From Paralithodes platypus (taxonomy: Eukaryota > Arthropoda > Malacostraca > Decapoda > Lithodidae): a stretch of 64,000 bases of DNA. The notes beneath the pieces were generated by a model. That model searched no databases and was not told the DNA's origin. It was given only the letters and a program-made list of their open reading frames with translations. The position numbers and the translations under genes are program-made. Below, in pieces: positions 43,123-53,520 of the stretch; positions within the stretch are counted from its first letter, which is position 1, and every line of letters begins with the position of its first letter. The stretch is from NCBI GenBank assembly GCA_032716605.1, contig CM064552.1:15059180-15123179 (forward strand), read 5' to 3'.

Positions 43123-43632
43123 GTGTGCCCAACCCCGCAAGGGGTTGAAATAGGGGAGCTATCAACCTGCCAAAGGCGGCTTTCTAGGGCCTTTCCTACC
43201 TGATGCTGAGAGGATTGGGTTCTAGTCATGTGGTGATGGGCTGGTCTATCAGAGTGAGAACTGAGCGATCTCTGCCATACCCATAGCTTACTCTGACTGT
43301 TCCTTTTACTTATATATTTTCTAGATCTCAAGTGACGGCGTCTCTTCCGTGGATTGACCTCCCAATCTACCAAGATTGGAAGCCAAAGCGTCACATTTTT
43401 CCTTTGCCCCTCAACTTTCTCTTCATAATTGCTGAGGGGCACAGGGCCCTGGGTGGGGCTTTGGTTTCCCGGATGTTTCTGCACCCTCCTCAGCTCCCCG
43501 CCATGGAGTGGCTTCGGTCACCCAGGCTTTATTGTGGTCGGCAGGGAGGGTTCTGTGGGGGCGCTCGGTTATGGCCTTGGCCTTGCTCGGGGCCTTGGGG
43601 CTGTTCGGCCAGGCAGCTTGGGGAACAACAAC
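43123..43632 (+). mobile_element. SINE-like element with (AAC)n tail, about 510 bp, 13-bp target duplication
   Basis: Target duplication AACCAAGAGGGCG (43110-43122) / AACCAAGAGGACG (43633-43645), one mismatch. The element starts TGTGCCCAACCCC, contains GGGTTCTAGTC (B-box-like), TTTTCTAGATCTCAAGTGAC and ends GGCAGCTTGGGG(AAC)n. A second near-complete copy is at 48953-49472. There is no extended coding capacity beyond about 120 codons and no recognised protein. Confidence 0.9.
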
Positions 43633-43820
43633 AACCAAGAGGACGGCATATAATCCCAGCGAGGTCACAACTCAACAATTACCCATGGTCCTGAGCTCCT
43701 GTGCCAGTCTTGTAGAGAAGTCCTTGGCAATGAAATTGACATCAAATCAAAGATACAGCTGATTTCTGTGGCTGGAAAAGATTTCCTTACATTGCCAGGT
43801 CTAATACTGTATAGTAAATA

Positions 43821-44006
43821 GATTCCCGCCAACAAGCACTTATCACCCACTACCTTAGATTACAACAGGATCAACAGCTAATTCAGGGAATAAATGTGGA
43901 AGAAGCTAACGGTGATGGTGACTCTGATAAGCTAAGCAATCTACCAGGCGACTTTGACTTTGAAGGCTTCAACTCTGAAGAACCTGACAAGGGGATGAGA
44001 GAATAA
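43821..44006 (+). pseudogene. Tigger-type transposase C-terminal fragment
   Basis: In one frame it reads SRQQALITHYL, then an acidic stretch ending LPGDFDFEGF and a TAA stop at 44004. The minus-strand Tigger at 46277-48557 has the parallel words DRRQALITDFL and IPGDFEGF with the same spacing. No DDE core was found upstream, where the SINE-like copy lies. Confidence 0.6.
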
Positions 44007-44501
44007 TCTTGTGAGGAGGGAGGTGAAAAAGAGGTGGGTAGTGGAGATTCTACTTAATAGCCCTTACCCTTTGATTATACATCATACAACATAAAATACC
44101 TCACCCATTCATCAGCAACGAGTATTATAAACTATATTTTGTTCAATACCATATAAAATAATGGCTACTAACCTTCATTTTATGAAAACAGTAAGCTAGG
44201 TTACCTAAAAATGGACCTAAATAGTTTTAATAAAAATGGGGGCTTCAGTTCCAATTAGGTATTACTCCACAGGTTATATAAACCAGCTATCATAATATCA
44301 GCATTCCTCATAAATACGAGAATAGAGACAGTACGGTATATCAAAAGTCAACATTTAGAAATTAAGAGTAAAGAAGATACATATACACACTTATGCAATA
44401 ACTATTCCTATTTACAAATAGTTGTTTGAGTTCCTGTCTTTATATATTCACTAATAATTGTTGGGATAGGCTACTTAATACTCATGTAGATGAAAACTTA
44501 C

Positions 44502-44686
44502 AAACAGATCATTTATATATGGAGAGCTGGCAATTCCAAGCCTGCAGAATGTGCTGGCCTCCCCCATTGCTCGAGATCTGTACTTCGTTGAGAAGACCTC
44601 TGTTGTGTAGAACCAGATGAGACAGAAGGCTGCTGTAATGGCCATTTTGCCACTCAGGGACAGCACGATTTTCACGCCAACTGGCA
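44502..44686 (-). CDS. SLC22-type transporter, penultimate exon
   Basis: Acceptor GTGCTCACGAACAG and donor GTAAGT frame a 185-bp exon. It completes a codon split after one base (the preceding exon ends in a single G) and ends in phase 0. It reads VPVGVKIVLSLSGKMAITAA, AFCLIWFYTTEVFSTKYRSR and ASTFCRLGIASSPY. This corresponds to transmembrane helices 10-11 of SLC22 proteins, where 'GK..I.AAF...Y.YT.E.FPT..R' and a later 'R.G...AP' are conserved. Here Pro-Thr of the loop is Ser-Thr and the terminal Ala-Pro is Ser-Pro. Substrate cannot be predicted. Confidence 0.88.
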
Positions 44687-44998
44687 CTGTTCGTGAGCAC
44701 ACGAAAACGGTATAGATAATTTTAACAATATCATGCTGTAATATCCAAAATGTTTTTCCTTGGCACTAAGGGGAAGATATATGCTGCATGTATTATAATG
44801 TAAAACTTGCAAAATAAACAAACCAAAACTGGTACGACACAAGATAAACGCAAAAGAACTAATCAAAATCACTATGTGGAAATAACTCATAATAAAATAA
44901 AATGTGTTGTAGTCATAGAGGATGATACAAATTTTATTTTAGACTACTGAAATGAGCATGGCGAGATAGATATATAATATCACAGTGAGATACGGCCA

Positions 44999-45068
44999 CA
45001 GGCCGTAGCTCGATTGGTAGAGCGTTCGCCTGCTAACCGTGAGGTTGACGGTTCAAGCCTCGGGCCAG
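44999..45068 (+). tRNA. tRNA-like sequence (pseudogene or SINE head)
   Basis: GGCCGTAGCTCGATTGGTAG contains a canonical A box (TAGCTCGATTGGTAGAG) with a perfect GCTC/GAGC D stem. GACGGTTCAAGCC is a good B box and T loop. The acceptor ends GGCC and GGCC pair for the outer four bases only, and the anticodon stem around CCTGCTAACC is poor, so I do not assign an anticodon. Either a decayed tRNA gene or the head of a tRNA-derived SINE extending to about 45240. Confidence 0.55.
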
Positions 45069-46276
45069 CCAGTGAGTTATTGGCAGATGTCAGTGCTGTT
45101 GGTGATCGGTGCAGTCTAGCAATCTGTGGCAACTATTCACTAAGTCCCTGATTCATCAGGGCACCCACCCTAGCCTTGCTATTCAGCAGGGAGTGCATGG
45201 TGGTAAAAACTGCATCATCAGAGGGGGACAAGCGAGACTAAATTTAAGAAAGCTACTTTGAATATAATATATCAGTGAGTTGATATGTTCTGGCCGAGTG
45301 CAGTGATTTGGCCCTCAGGAGAGAATAGAAGGGTAATGACTGGTTGAGGGGCATTAGAAGTATGAAAGTGGTCAAAAGGACAACAGTCAGTAGAAGACCT
45401 AAGACAAGGTCCTGAGGAAGGATTTCAAGGTAAGGGGACTTGGCAGGGATACTGCAGGAAACCGTGCAGCATGAAGACTGGTTAACAGGTGACCAAGACA
45501 TACCCATGTAAAACTTGGAACGGCCTTGTAACAGCTACCAATATAGTGAGTTGACAGATTTACCTATTCTACGTAACACATTAGTCGAATACTAGTTTAA
45601 AAGCACCGTAACTAAGTAACTTCTTCAGTACGATGATACGTTATTCATTTGAATCCTGGTTAATACTAGAAAATTCTATTAAAACTCAAGACAGGGCTCA
45701 ATAGTCAATACTCTATATGTTACTTTATCTGGCTAAATTAAATACATACGTATAAAACACATGCATGGAAGAGAATGGCGTTGGGGTTTGACCAAATCTG
45801 TGTGGTTAGTTGTACTTGAGTAGGCCAAGGATGGACGAGACAGACACAATAAACGTACAAGTGCACTCTCCGTATCCGCGCCTAACTGGTACCGACTGCG
45901 GTCCACGGATACGCGAAAACGTGGATACGTGGTGTGTATTAACATGGGTTTCAATGGAAAAAATACTTAGGTCGTTCCGAGCTCACCCAACTTGTACCCT
46001 GAAAATCAATTATTTTTAACATTAAGAGGTAGGCTACCAAATTATTATAGGGTACTTACAGATCCACAATGACAGCTCCTTTTATCCACTCTGGTCCACG
46101 AAGCTCCAGGTAAGGCAGTATAAGGTACAGTAAGGCAGTACAGTAGGTGACCCAGTAGAATACGGCAGGTTGTAGATGTCAGAGGGATAATCCAAAGGTT
46201 AAATCCAGTTGTCTTTTTGTAACATTCCCAACCGTTCCCCTTAATTTCACTTTTTCTCATATTCCCATCATTATTA

Positions 46277-48557
46277 TCACAGATTTTCTCTCATAAAGCC
46301 CAGCATTAAATTTAGATTTTCTATCAGAACCCCAGCAACAATTTTCATTTCCCTCCCCCCTCCCAACACTATCACTTTTTTCTCTCCGTTTTCCATGGCT
46401 TCAAGGGCTTCATGAAAACCCTCAAAGTCCCCTGGAATGTCCTCCACCGGATCATCATCCAACCCATCAATAATTTCAGCAGGGTCATCATTGTCATCGT
46501 TTGCCTCGTTTGCTGGTCCTGCACGGTTGCGGAGAAAGTCTGTGATTAATGCTTGTCTCCTGTCATTGATTCGCTTGTTGAAAGTGTCCTGATGAAACTT
46601 GAAAGCTTCATCAATGGTTTGGCTGATTTGACGAATTCTCTCTGGATCAGTTTCGTTTTCTTGGAGGGACTCTTTCAGGGTATCGACTTGAGACAGAAGG
46701 AATGAAAGTTTCTGTGTTGGGATAACACCTGGGGGTAATTCTTCATTCTCTTGACCTTCTGCTTCCTCCTCGTCTTCTTCCTCTTGATTCATGGCTTGCT
46801 TCACAACATTGTCAACTGTAACCGGTGCATTATTGGTCAATTCGTCCATATCTTCCACTTGCACATCTGCAAATCCAGGGGCTGGCACACGTCTAGCAGC
46901 TTCGACAGCCAACTGGCGAGTGGCTGCGAGGGTCTGGCGGGCTGTGTCATCCCCCCTAATCATCAGTTTTTTCCAACCGTGGCAAATTGTTGCCTCATTA
47001 ACTTCCTCCCATGCATCAATAAGAGTCTCTGTTGCTTGCCTTATGTTGAAATCCTTCCAAAACTGATGCACAGTGATTTTTGCTGGTGGTTCTGCTGGCG
47101 GGTCTGCTGGTGGTTCTGCTGGTGGGTCTGCTGGTGGTTCTGCTGGTGGGTCTGCTGGTGGTTCTGCTGGCGGGTCTGCTGGTGGTTCTGCTGGCGGGTC
47201 TGCTGGCGGGTTCTGCTGGCGGATCTGCTGGCGGGTCTGCTGGCGGTTCTGCTGGCGGGTCTGCTGGCGGGTCTGCTGGTGGTTCTGGTGAATCAGGAAA
47301 GACTTCTCTCTCAATTTGTCGCATTTCCTCGCCGGTATCAGTTGCTCTCTCAAGCATAGCAAAGGTGCGCCTGAAATAATGCAGCTTTGTCACCTGGATG
47401 ATCTCCTGATCGAGCGGCTGTAGAAGGGAAGTGGTATTTGGGGGAAGAAAAAGGACTTTGATGGCGGGGTGACGTGATTCTAATAGGCGTGGGTGGCTGG
47501 GGGCATTGTCCATGAGCAGGATAATTTTGAAGGACAGGTTCTTGGACCGGCAAAAATTTCTGGCATCGGGGACAAAGTTATTGTCGAACCATGCAGTGTT
47601 AACAGTGGAAGTCATCCAGCCCTTCGAATTATGAGCCCAGTAGACACCTAGGCGAGTCATGTCGACGTTCTTGAACGCCCTTGGCCTCTTATATCGGTGA
47701 ATAATTAAGGGTTTCATTTTACAGGAACCATCTGCATTAGTAGTGAGTAGGACGGAGAACCTATCTTTGGCTATTTTGTACCCTTTGGCCTGTTTGTCCT
47801 CGGCAGCCAAAAAAGTTGAGGTTGGTGATTTACGCCAATACAGAGCTGTCTCGTCACAATTAAAGATCTGGGCAGGAACATACCCACCATCTTCAATAAC
47901 CTTATTTATCATTGCTGGGTACTCCTTCGTTGCAATGTTGTCGGCAGATGCTATTTCACCCTGCACTTTCACATGTCTTATTTTGAACCTCTTCTTGAAC
48001 CTTGTGAGCCAACCACTCGAAGCTTTGAAGGGGGGTGGATTATGGATTTGTTTCCGTTCTGCCACTAATTTATACACATCCTGAGATTTTGCTATAATCG
48101 TTGGCCCATTAATAAATTCACTGTCCTTTTCCTTACGACGAATGTACTCATCTAAATACTTTTCAGTCACCACAATCAACTTACTCCGACACACTTTCAT
48201 GTTTTCAGCAACTCCTCCTTGCTGAGAGACATCCTTTAGCAGAACTTTTATTTTCTCTTTTTGTCCTCTAATGGATCTAACAGTAGACTCATTCACGCCA
48301 AAGTCCCTGGCAACATCACAAAGTTTATCACCTCTTGCCAACCGTTGTATTACCTCCCCTTTCTTGGTGAGCGGCATGACAACCTTCTTCCTCCGACCGC
48401 CAGGCAATAGGGGGCGTGGTGGGGCGATGCGAGGCATAATAATGGTCCGTGGCAGGGATAATAGGCACAAAAAAACACACAATGGGGGATGGCCCGGAGC
48501 TATTGTTGTGGAGCGCGCGGGAAACTGGTGGGGAGGGCGGAAGGGGACTGACGTCAT
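46277..48557 (-). pseudogene. Tigger transposase, broken by a 1-bp insertion in a coding minisatellite
   Basis: Cut-and-paste transposase of the pogo group. The N-part (48557 leftward) has a CENP-B-type helix-turn-helix with GEVIQRLARGDKLCDVAR and VNESTVRSI (about residues 67-97), a second DNA-binding domain with SGWLTRFKKR (181-190), and a DDD catalytic core: Asp in FNCDETALYWR (235), LLMDNAPSHP (350) and LLQPLDQEII (383, i.e. 32 residues on). The C-part (to 46277) continues with FWKDFNIRQA and ends in an acidic tail. Between them, 12-bp repeats code for Pro-Pro-Ala-Asp/Glu units; one 13-bp unit (47205-47217) shifts frame. The start may be ATG 48437 rather than 48557. Confidence 0.93.
47082..47290. 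repeat. Coding minisatellite, 12-bp unit, about 17 copies
   Basis: GGYGGKTCTGCT units in tandem inside the Tigger transposase gene. Twelve bases keep frame, so unit number can vary without disruption; the single 13-base unit at 47205-47217 (an extra T) does not. Confidence 0.95.
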
Positions 48558-48952
48558 GCATGATGGCCGCCAACAATAACAGCAGCACGAACCGCACTGA
48601 CCAATGCGGGAGATTCAACATGTTCAGGTGCGCGAGTAATTGGATTTTTGTCGCGGATAAAGATCTTCGGATATTTGGGGGTGTCCGTGGATAAGCGGCA
48701 TCGCGAATGTATGGAGCGCGGATACGGGGAACTGACTGTACAGGAAAGAGACACAAGTTATCAAATTAAAATTAAGTGTGACTCACAATAGTCCAGATTC
48801 TTATTTACTGTTAAGTGAAATGGTATAGGGTGTGAGAGGACTATCCATCCAACTCATCCTGCTCAAGAAATAAACTAGATTTCTTTGGCTTGAGTTGATC
48901 TTGCTAACCAATACACCACAAGCTATACTGGGGCTAGATACTTCAAAGCAGT

Positions 48953-49472
48953 TGGCGGGTGCCCAACCCCGAAAGGGGTTGAAATAGGGGAGCTATCCCC
49001 CCGCCAAAGGCGGCTTTCTAGGGCCTTTCCTAGCTGATGCTGAGAGGATTGGGTTCTAGTCATGTGGTGATGGGCTGGTCTATCAGAGTGAGAGCTGAGC
49101 AATCTCTGCCATACCCATAGCTTACTCTGACTGTTCCTTTAACTTATATATTTTCTAGATCTCAAGTGACGGCGTCTCTTCCGTGGATTGACCTCCCAAT
49201 CTACCAAGATTGGAAGTCAAAGCGTCACATTTTTCCCTTGCCCCTCAGCTTTCCCTTCATAATTGCTGAGGGGCACAGGGCCCTGGGTGGGGCTTTGGTT
49301 TCCCGGGCGTTTCCGCACCCTCCTCAGCTCCCCGCCATGGAGTGGCTTCGGTCACCCAGGTTTATTGTGGTCGGCGGGGAGGGTTCTGTGGGGGCACTCG
49401 GTTATGGCCTTGGAATTGCTCGGGGCCTTGGGGCTGTTCGGCCAGGCAGCTTGGGGAACAACAACAACAACA
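48953..49472 (+). mobile_element. SINE-like element with (AAC)n tail, 520 bp, exact 13-bp target duplication
   Basis: ACTTCAAAGCAGT is duplicated exactly at 48940-48952 and 49473-49485. The element starts TGGCGGGTGCCCAACCCC and ends GGCAGCTTGGGGAACAACAA. It is the longest copy in the window and close in sequence to 43123-43632, so these are recent insertions. Confidence 0.93.
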
Positions 49473-49557
49473 ACTTCAAAGCAGTCTATGATGAAACAGC
49501 TTATTAGTTATTTTTAATATTATAACTTTCCCACACTTAGAATAATCAGGCAGTTAA

Positions 49558-50057
49558 CCCGAGAAGTACGATAGAACTCACGGAATATGTGTATAGCAAA
49601 TGCGATGGGCCTCACGGAAGCAAGACCATGAAAACAAACCTAAAAACCCGCCCCAGGGGGGCTCTCAAAACAAAGGAATATGTCATTAGGTGAGATTATT
49701 CCTCTCTAGTACTTCCTACCACTCATCCATATGAGACCTTATATAACTCTGAGACTTCACCCGCTCGCATCATTAGCCTATACCTAGAGAGCTCGAGGAG
49801 GGAGGATATATTTCTCGCCGCCTCCCGCCTGAGGATACGACAGGGCGGCGAATATTTTAGTTTTTGACCACCCAAATGCTTTCCCCACTTATTTTATCAC
49901 TCTACAAGGTTCTTATGTTCATCATATTAATAAAAATAAGTGCTCATGGAAAATAAATTATGCTTTATATGATAGATATAACAAATTCTATCTGAATATT
50001 GGATAATTAATTCTCGTAGAACTACGTTTGTCACAGACCATAGGCACGCTCCCCGGG
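49558..50057 (+). mobile_element. TTAA-targeting MITE, family P2, copy 3 (500 bp)
   Basis: TTAA at 49554-49557 and 50058-50061. The ends are CCCGAGAAGTACGATAGA and, complemented, CCCGGGGAGCGTGCC. It shares CCTCACGGAAGCAAGACC, AACAAAGGAAT and CTACGTTTGTCACAGACC with copies 1 and 2, and lacks about 200 bp of their interior. Confidence 0.9.
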
Positions 50058-50147
50058 TTAAAGATTAGCATACTCAATGATAACGTATGGAGTATTGCTG
50101 GTACGAGAATTACAATGTCACTGTCAAGTGTCAAGATACAATGGTTT

Positions 50148-50265
50148 TAGAAAGATCTATCTATTGCCAGACGCCTTGATCCCCGAAGGTTTAGCCATGA
50201 ATGAATCGCCTCCATGCACCTGTCATCTGTCAGCCAGCACTACTCCTCCCATCATAAACCTCTAA
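50148..50265 (-). mobile_element. 3' tail of an RTE-type LINE (minus strand)
   Basis: The complement reads GGTGCATGGAGGCGATTCAT ... CTTCGGGGATCAAGGCGTCT and ends GGCAATAGATAGATC, matching the 3' end of the LINE at 56090-57752 (GGGGATCACGGCGTCAGGCA followed by ATAGATAGATAG). The copy is strongly 5'-truncated. Confidence 0.85.
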
Positions 50266-51222
50266 ACTTCATTCCTCCACCTCATTATTGCTACATTGTA
50301 AATAGTTTCAGTTTCTGAGAGACTGGGTCCAACATTGTAATTCATGTGCCCGCAATTATTGAAGCATCTTATAACTGAGAATAGTATGGTACTTTACAAA
50401 GTTTACACCTATGTAATTATTTTAGGTACACTCAACCCTCTGTTATCGCGCCTAATTAGTGCCGCTATAACGAGAACCGCGATAATGGAACTTAATAACT
50501 TATGGGGAAAAATAATTTGGTTCCCAGGTCCCAACTTTTCGCCCCCAGATTCGTCCAAACAGTCACCCAAGTACCCATTTCTCCCTTTAAATAAGCCTAC
50601 ATCCAACAAATATATATTAAAAATATTTAAAAATACATATTATGAGGATATTACTTACCACATAGACTTTATTAGAAAACATAATCATATTTAGCATAGC
50701 CTAGGCCTAGCCTAAACCATCGTCGTTTCCCGTGGCTTTTGTCAGGCACGGCATTTGACTTGACTGTGTTTTGATGTTCCCGGGCTTTCAATTCCTACAT
50801 TATTAGCACCAGGCCCACCATCCCTATCACTGAATGCACTAGAGGTCATAATAAACGCGAGAGATAAGAGGTTCAGGCACAAATATGCAAGTAAAAGGCG
50901 GGTGGACTTAAAGGTGTCTTGCTTATGTTGACGACGTCAAAGATGGCGGCCGTAAATTGAGCAAGTGACTTTCTGATATCGGATTCATTGGATTTACTTG
51001 TTTGTTTGTGTTTTCTAGTTTGATGTCGAGTCTTTATTATTACAGTAAACCCTCGCTATCTCGGACTAATTGGGGGGAGACCCAGTCCGAGATGACCACA
51101 AATCCAAGATGTCCGAAGTCCGACTTATGTCCGACTTAAGAGAGGGAAAATTCCGAATTAGAAGAGGAAAGTCTGTGTCACCAGAGAAATTGATTTTTTT
51201 TTTTTTTTTATATATCTATTTA

Positions 51223-51689
51223 ATGCATCTATCTCCCTTATACATATATATAACTATGTCTTATTTGGTCTTCTTTTAATCTATGAATCAATTCTAATAC
51301 GATGGAATTGAAAACAATATTACCCTTCTAACACACAAATAATAACATGAAAAAGAGTCAATAAAAATGTCTCCTTTGTCTTTTCAGAACCAATTAAGTC
51401 CGAATCTAATTCGTGTTTATGGCTCACTTCCCCTTCTGCAACTCTCTTTCTATCTATCTTGTCTTTTCAGAACCAATTAACTCCGTCTCATAATAGTTCG
51501 TGTTTAGTTTATCGCTCACTCCCCCTCTGTAACTCTCTCTTTCTATCTATCATCTCTCTAATGCATCTACGTAACTCCCTTATACATTAACATAACTATG
51601 TCTTATTTGGACTTTTTGTAATCTTTGAATCATTTCTAATGCAATGTAATTGAAAACAATATTATCCTTCTAACACACAAATAATAACA
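51223..51689. repeat. Tandem repeat units 1-2 inside the inner MITE
   Basis: Units contain AATGCATCTA, AACTATGTCTTATTTGG, ATTGAAAACAATATTA and ACACACAAATAATAACAT followed by GAAAAAGAGTCAAT and CCTTTGTCTTTTCAGAACCA. Unit 1 reads through ATAACATGAAAAAG (51341-51353), the uninterrupted form of the LINE target. Confidence 0.85.
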
Positions 51690-51720
<31 letters not shown>

Positions 51721-53293
51721 GACAATGAACGGAGGAAGGAAAAACACAGATAAAACAAAAAGGTCCATGTGCCTAAAGGCATCCTCCATTCATAAAATGT
51801 TTGTAACAACTGGATTTAAACATTTGTTGATTGTAAGTTTGTGGAAAGCAATTCGAGGGAAGTGAATTCCAAAGAGTAGTAGCTCTGGGGATAAATGAAT
51901 TCTGATAAGCAGAAGTTCTGCATTGTGGAGGAGAAAGTGTAAATTCATGGGCGCTCTCAGCTGCCCTAGTTCTACGGGGAAAGATGTGGAGAGGCGGCAC
52001 AATTGAAGCAAGTTCCTCGGAACAATTGCTGTGAAAATATCTGTAGAATAATGCAAGGGATGCAACGTTTCTTCGTATGGCTAATGTAGGAAGGTCCTGT
52101 GTGATTGCAGGGTTATTGATTAATCTAATAGCTTTATTTTGAATTTTGTCCAACTGCCTCAATGCAACCACTCCACTTCCACCCCACAGAGGTGAACAGT
52201 AATCCATCTGAGAGCGCACATGACTTTTATATATTACGGCCAACTGCTCGTCAGTGAAGAATTCTCGAACTCTGTACAGGAGTCCCAGTTTTTTAGAGGC
52301 ATTCTTAGCAATGCTTCTAACATAATGTGTCCAGCTCAAGTTAGTAGTTAATGTTACACCGAGAATGTCAATACTAGGGGAAGTGGGAATATTTACATCA
52401 TTAAAAAATATATGGGAGTCCGTGAGATTCTGTCGGTTAGAAAATTGAATGTACTTGGTTTTCTGTGCATTAAAGGAAACTAGATTCTTTTGTCCCCATT
52501 CATTAATTCTAGAAAGGTCCTGGTTCAGAGAAATTGCAGTGTTTATTTTTGAATTTATAAGATCGGGTTGGGTGAAAGAATTGGTAAATGTGAAGGAACT
52601 GTGGAGTGTTGAGTCATCTGCGTAGGAATGTATTGGATTATGAGTGGTAGATATGAGATCATTGATATGAATGAGGAACAGAGTTGGGGCCAAAACTGAT
52701 CCCTGGGGAACACCAGCATTTATTGAGTGAAATTGAGAATAAAGGCCATCTACCATTACACGTATTTTTCTGTTATGAAGATAAGAAGAAATTAGTGGAA
52801 CTAATGATGCAAGGCCGTAGTGGGACATCTTCGACAATAAGGATTGATGCCAGACTCTATCAAATGCCTTTGATATATCCAGTGCTATTGTATGTGTTTC
52901 ACCATGTTGGTCTGTAGCTTGGTTGATTTGATGCGTAAGAAGGCAAAGAATGTCTGCAGTTGATCGACATCGTCTAAAACCATATTGCCTATCACTGATT
53001 AATTTATTATTCTCCAGATGCTTAATTATGTGATTATTTAATATAATTTCAAAAACTTTGCCAAGAGTGGAAGTTATAGCTATTGGTCTGTAGTTTGATG
53101 GATCTGAAGAGGCACCTTTTTTAGGAACTGGATGGATGTTTGCTTCTTTCCAGGGTACTGGGAAGCATGAGGTATGAGTACACAGACGGAAAAATTTTGC
53201 CAATACAGGAGCGAGCACCAAGGAGCAATTCTTAAGTACTATTGGAGGAATTTCATCTGGACCAGGAGCCTTATCTACTGAGAGATTCTGCAA
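51690..53293 (-). mobile_element. 5'-truncated LINE with poly-A tail
   Basis: A run of 27 T at 51690-51716 is the poly-A tail of a minus-strand insertion. The other edge falls in TTGCAGAATCTC at about 53293, in the middle of the RT domain, so the endonuclease part is missing. The target duplication is at most a few bases (AT). Confidence 0.92.
51773..53293 (-). CDS. LINE reverse transcriptase fragment, 506 codons, open
   Basis: Starts inside the polyprotein: the first codon is TTG at the truncation edge, not a real start. RT motifs in order are DKAPGPDEIPP, NYRPIAITSTLGKVFE, RQYGFRRCRSTAD, LDISKAFDRVW, NAGVPQGSVLAPTLF and HSYADDSTLH (catalytic), then ILGVTLTTNLSW and the QMDYCSPLWGG thumb region. 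The C-terminus has ATTLWNSLPSNCF and ends HFMNGGCL. No RNase H. The clean frame shows the insertion is recent. The clade is Jockey/CR1-like by motif wording; undetermined without phylogeny. Confidence 0.92.
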   Translation of the reverse strand: MQNLSVDKAPGPDEIPPIVLKNCSLVLAPVLAKFFRLCTHTSCFPVPWKEANIHPVPKKGASSDPSNYRPIAITSTLGKVFEIILNNHIIKHLENNKLISDRQYGFRRCRSTADILCLLTHQINQATDQHGETHTIALDISKAFDRVWHQSLLSKMSHYGLASLVPLISSYLHNRKIRVMVDGLYSQFHSINAGVPQGSVLAPTLFLIHINDLISTTHNPIHSYADDSTLHSSFTFTNSFTQPDLINSKINTAISLNQDLSRINEWGQKNLVSFNAQKTKYIQFSNRQNLTDSHIFFNDVNIPTSPSIDILGVTLTTNLSWTHYVRSIAKNASKKLGLLYRVREFFTDEQLAVIYKSHVRSQMDYCSPLWGGSGVVALRQLDKIQNKAIRLINNPAITQDLPTLAIRRNVASLALFYRYFHSNCSEELASIVPPLHIFPRRTRAAESAHEFTLSPPQCRTSAYQNSFIPRATTLWNSLPSNCFPQTYNQQMFKSSCYKHFMNGGCL

Positions 53294-53296
53294 AAT

Positions 53297-53520
53297 GAAA
53301 AAGAGTCAATATAAAAGTCTCCTTTGTCTTTTCAGAACCAATTAAGTCCGTCTTATAATAATCGTGTTTATTGCTCACTCCCCCTCTGTAACTCTCTCTG
53401 TCTATCTATCTATCTCTCTAATGCATCTACGTCACTCCCTTATACATTAACATAACTATGTCTTATTTGGACTTCTTGTAATCTTTGAATCATTTCTAAT
53501 GCAATGGAATTGAAAAATAT
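53297..53520. repeat. Tandem repeat unit 3 inside the inner MITE (after the LINE)
   Basis: Continues the array interrupted at 51689: AAAAAGAGTCAAT, CTCCTTTGTCTTTTCAG, CTCACTCCCCCTCTGTAACT, (CTAT)n and GCAATGGAATTGAAAA. Confidence 0.85.

Larger units (their letters stand above)
41826..44501 (-). other. SLC22 intron (about 2.7 kb) between last two exons
   Basis: Bounded by GTAAGT (44496-44501, minus strand) and TTATTGTCAG (41826-41835). It houses a TTAA MITE (42006-42433), a SINE-like element (43123-43632) and a Tigger C-terminal fragment (43821-44006). The rest shows nothing recognisable. Confidence 0.75.
45858..48738 (-). mobile_element. Tigger/pogo DNA transposon, about 2.9 kb, TA target
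   Basis: TA flanks both ends (45856-45857, 48739-48740). Termini are CAAGTGCACTCTCCGTATCC on the left and, complemented, CAGTCAGTTCCCCGTATCCG on the right; CCGTATCCGCG is common to both, and a subterminal TCCACGGATA / TCCACGGACA pair follows. It encodes one transposase on the minus strand. It lies inside the SLC22 intron in the same transcriptional orientation as the gene. Confidence 0.92.

Noticed and set aside
42906..43484. 192-codon minus-strand frame
   Set aside because: Most of it is antisense of the SINE-like element at 43123-43632. The remaining part beyond the target duplication has no splice sites fitting the SLC22 phases.
45253..45507. Hydrophobic minus-strand frame as an extra SLC22 exon
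   Set aside because: It does not resemble an SLC22 helix, and the exons at 54346 and 44686 already join in phase without it.
47016..47379. Plus-strand Gly-Gly-Ser-Ala and Val-Leu-Leu repeat frames
   Set aside because: Antisense or alternate-frame readings of the 12-bp minisatellite in the Tigger gene.
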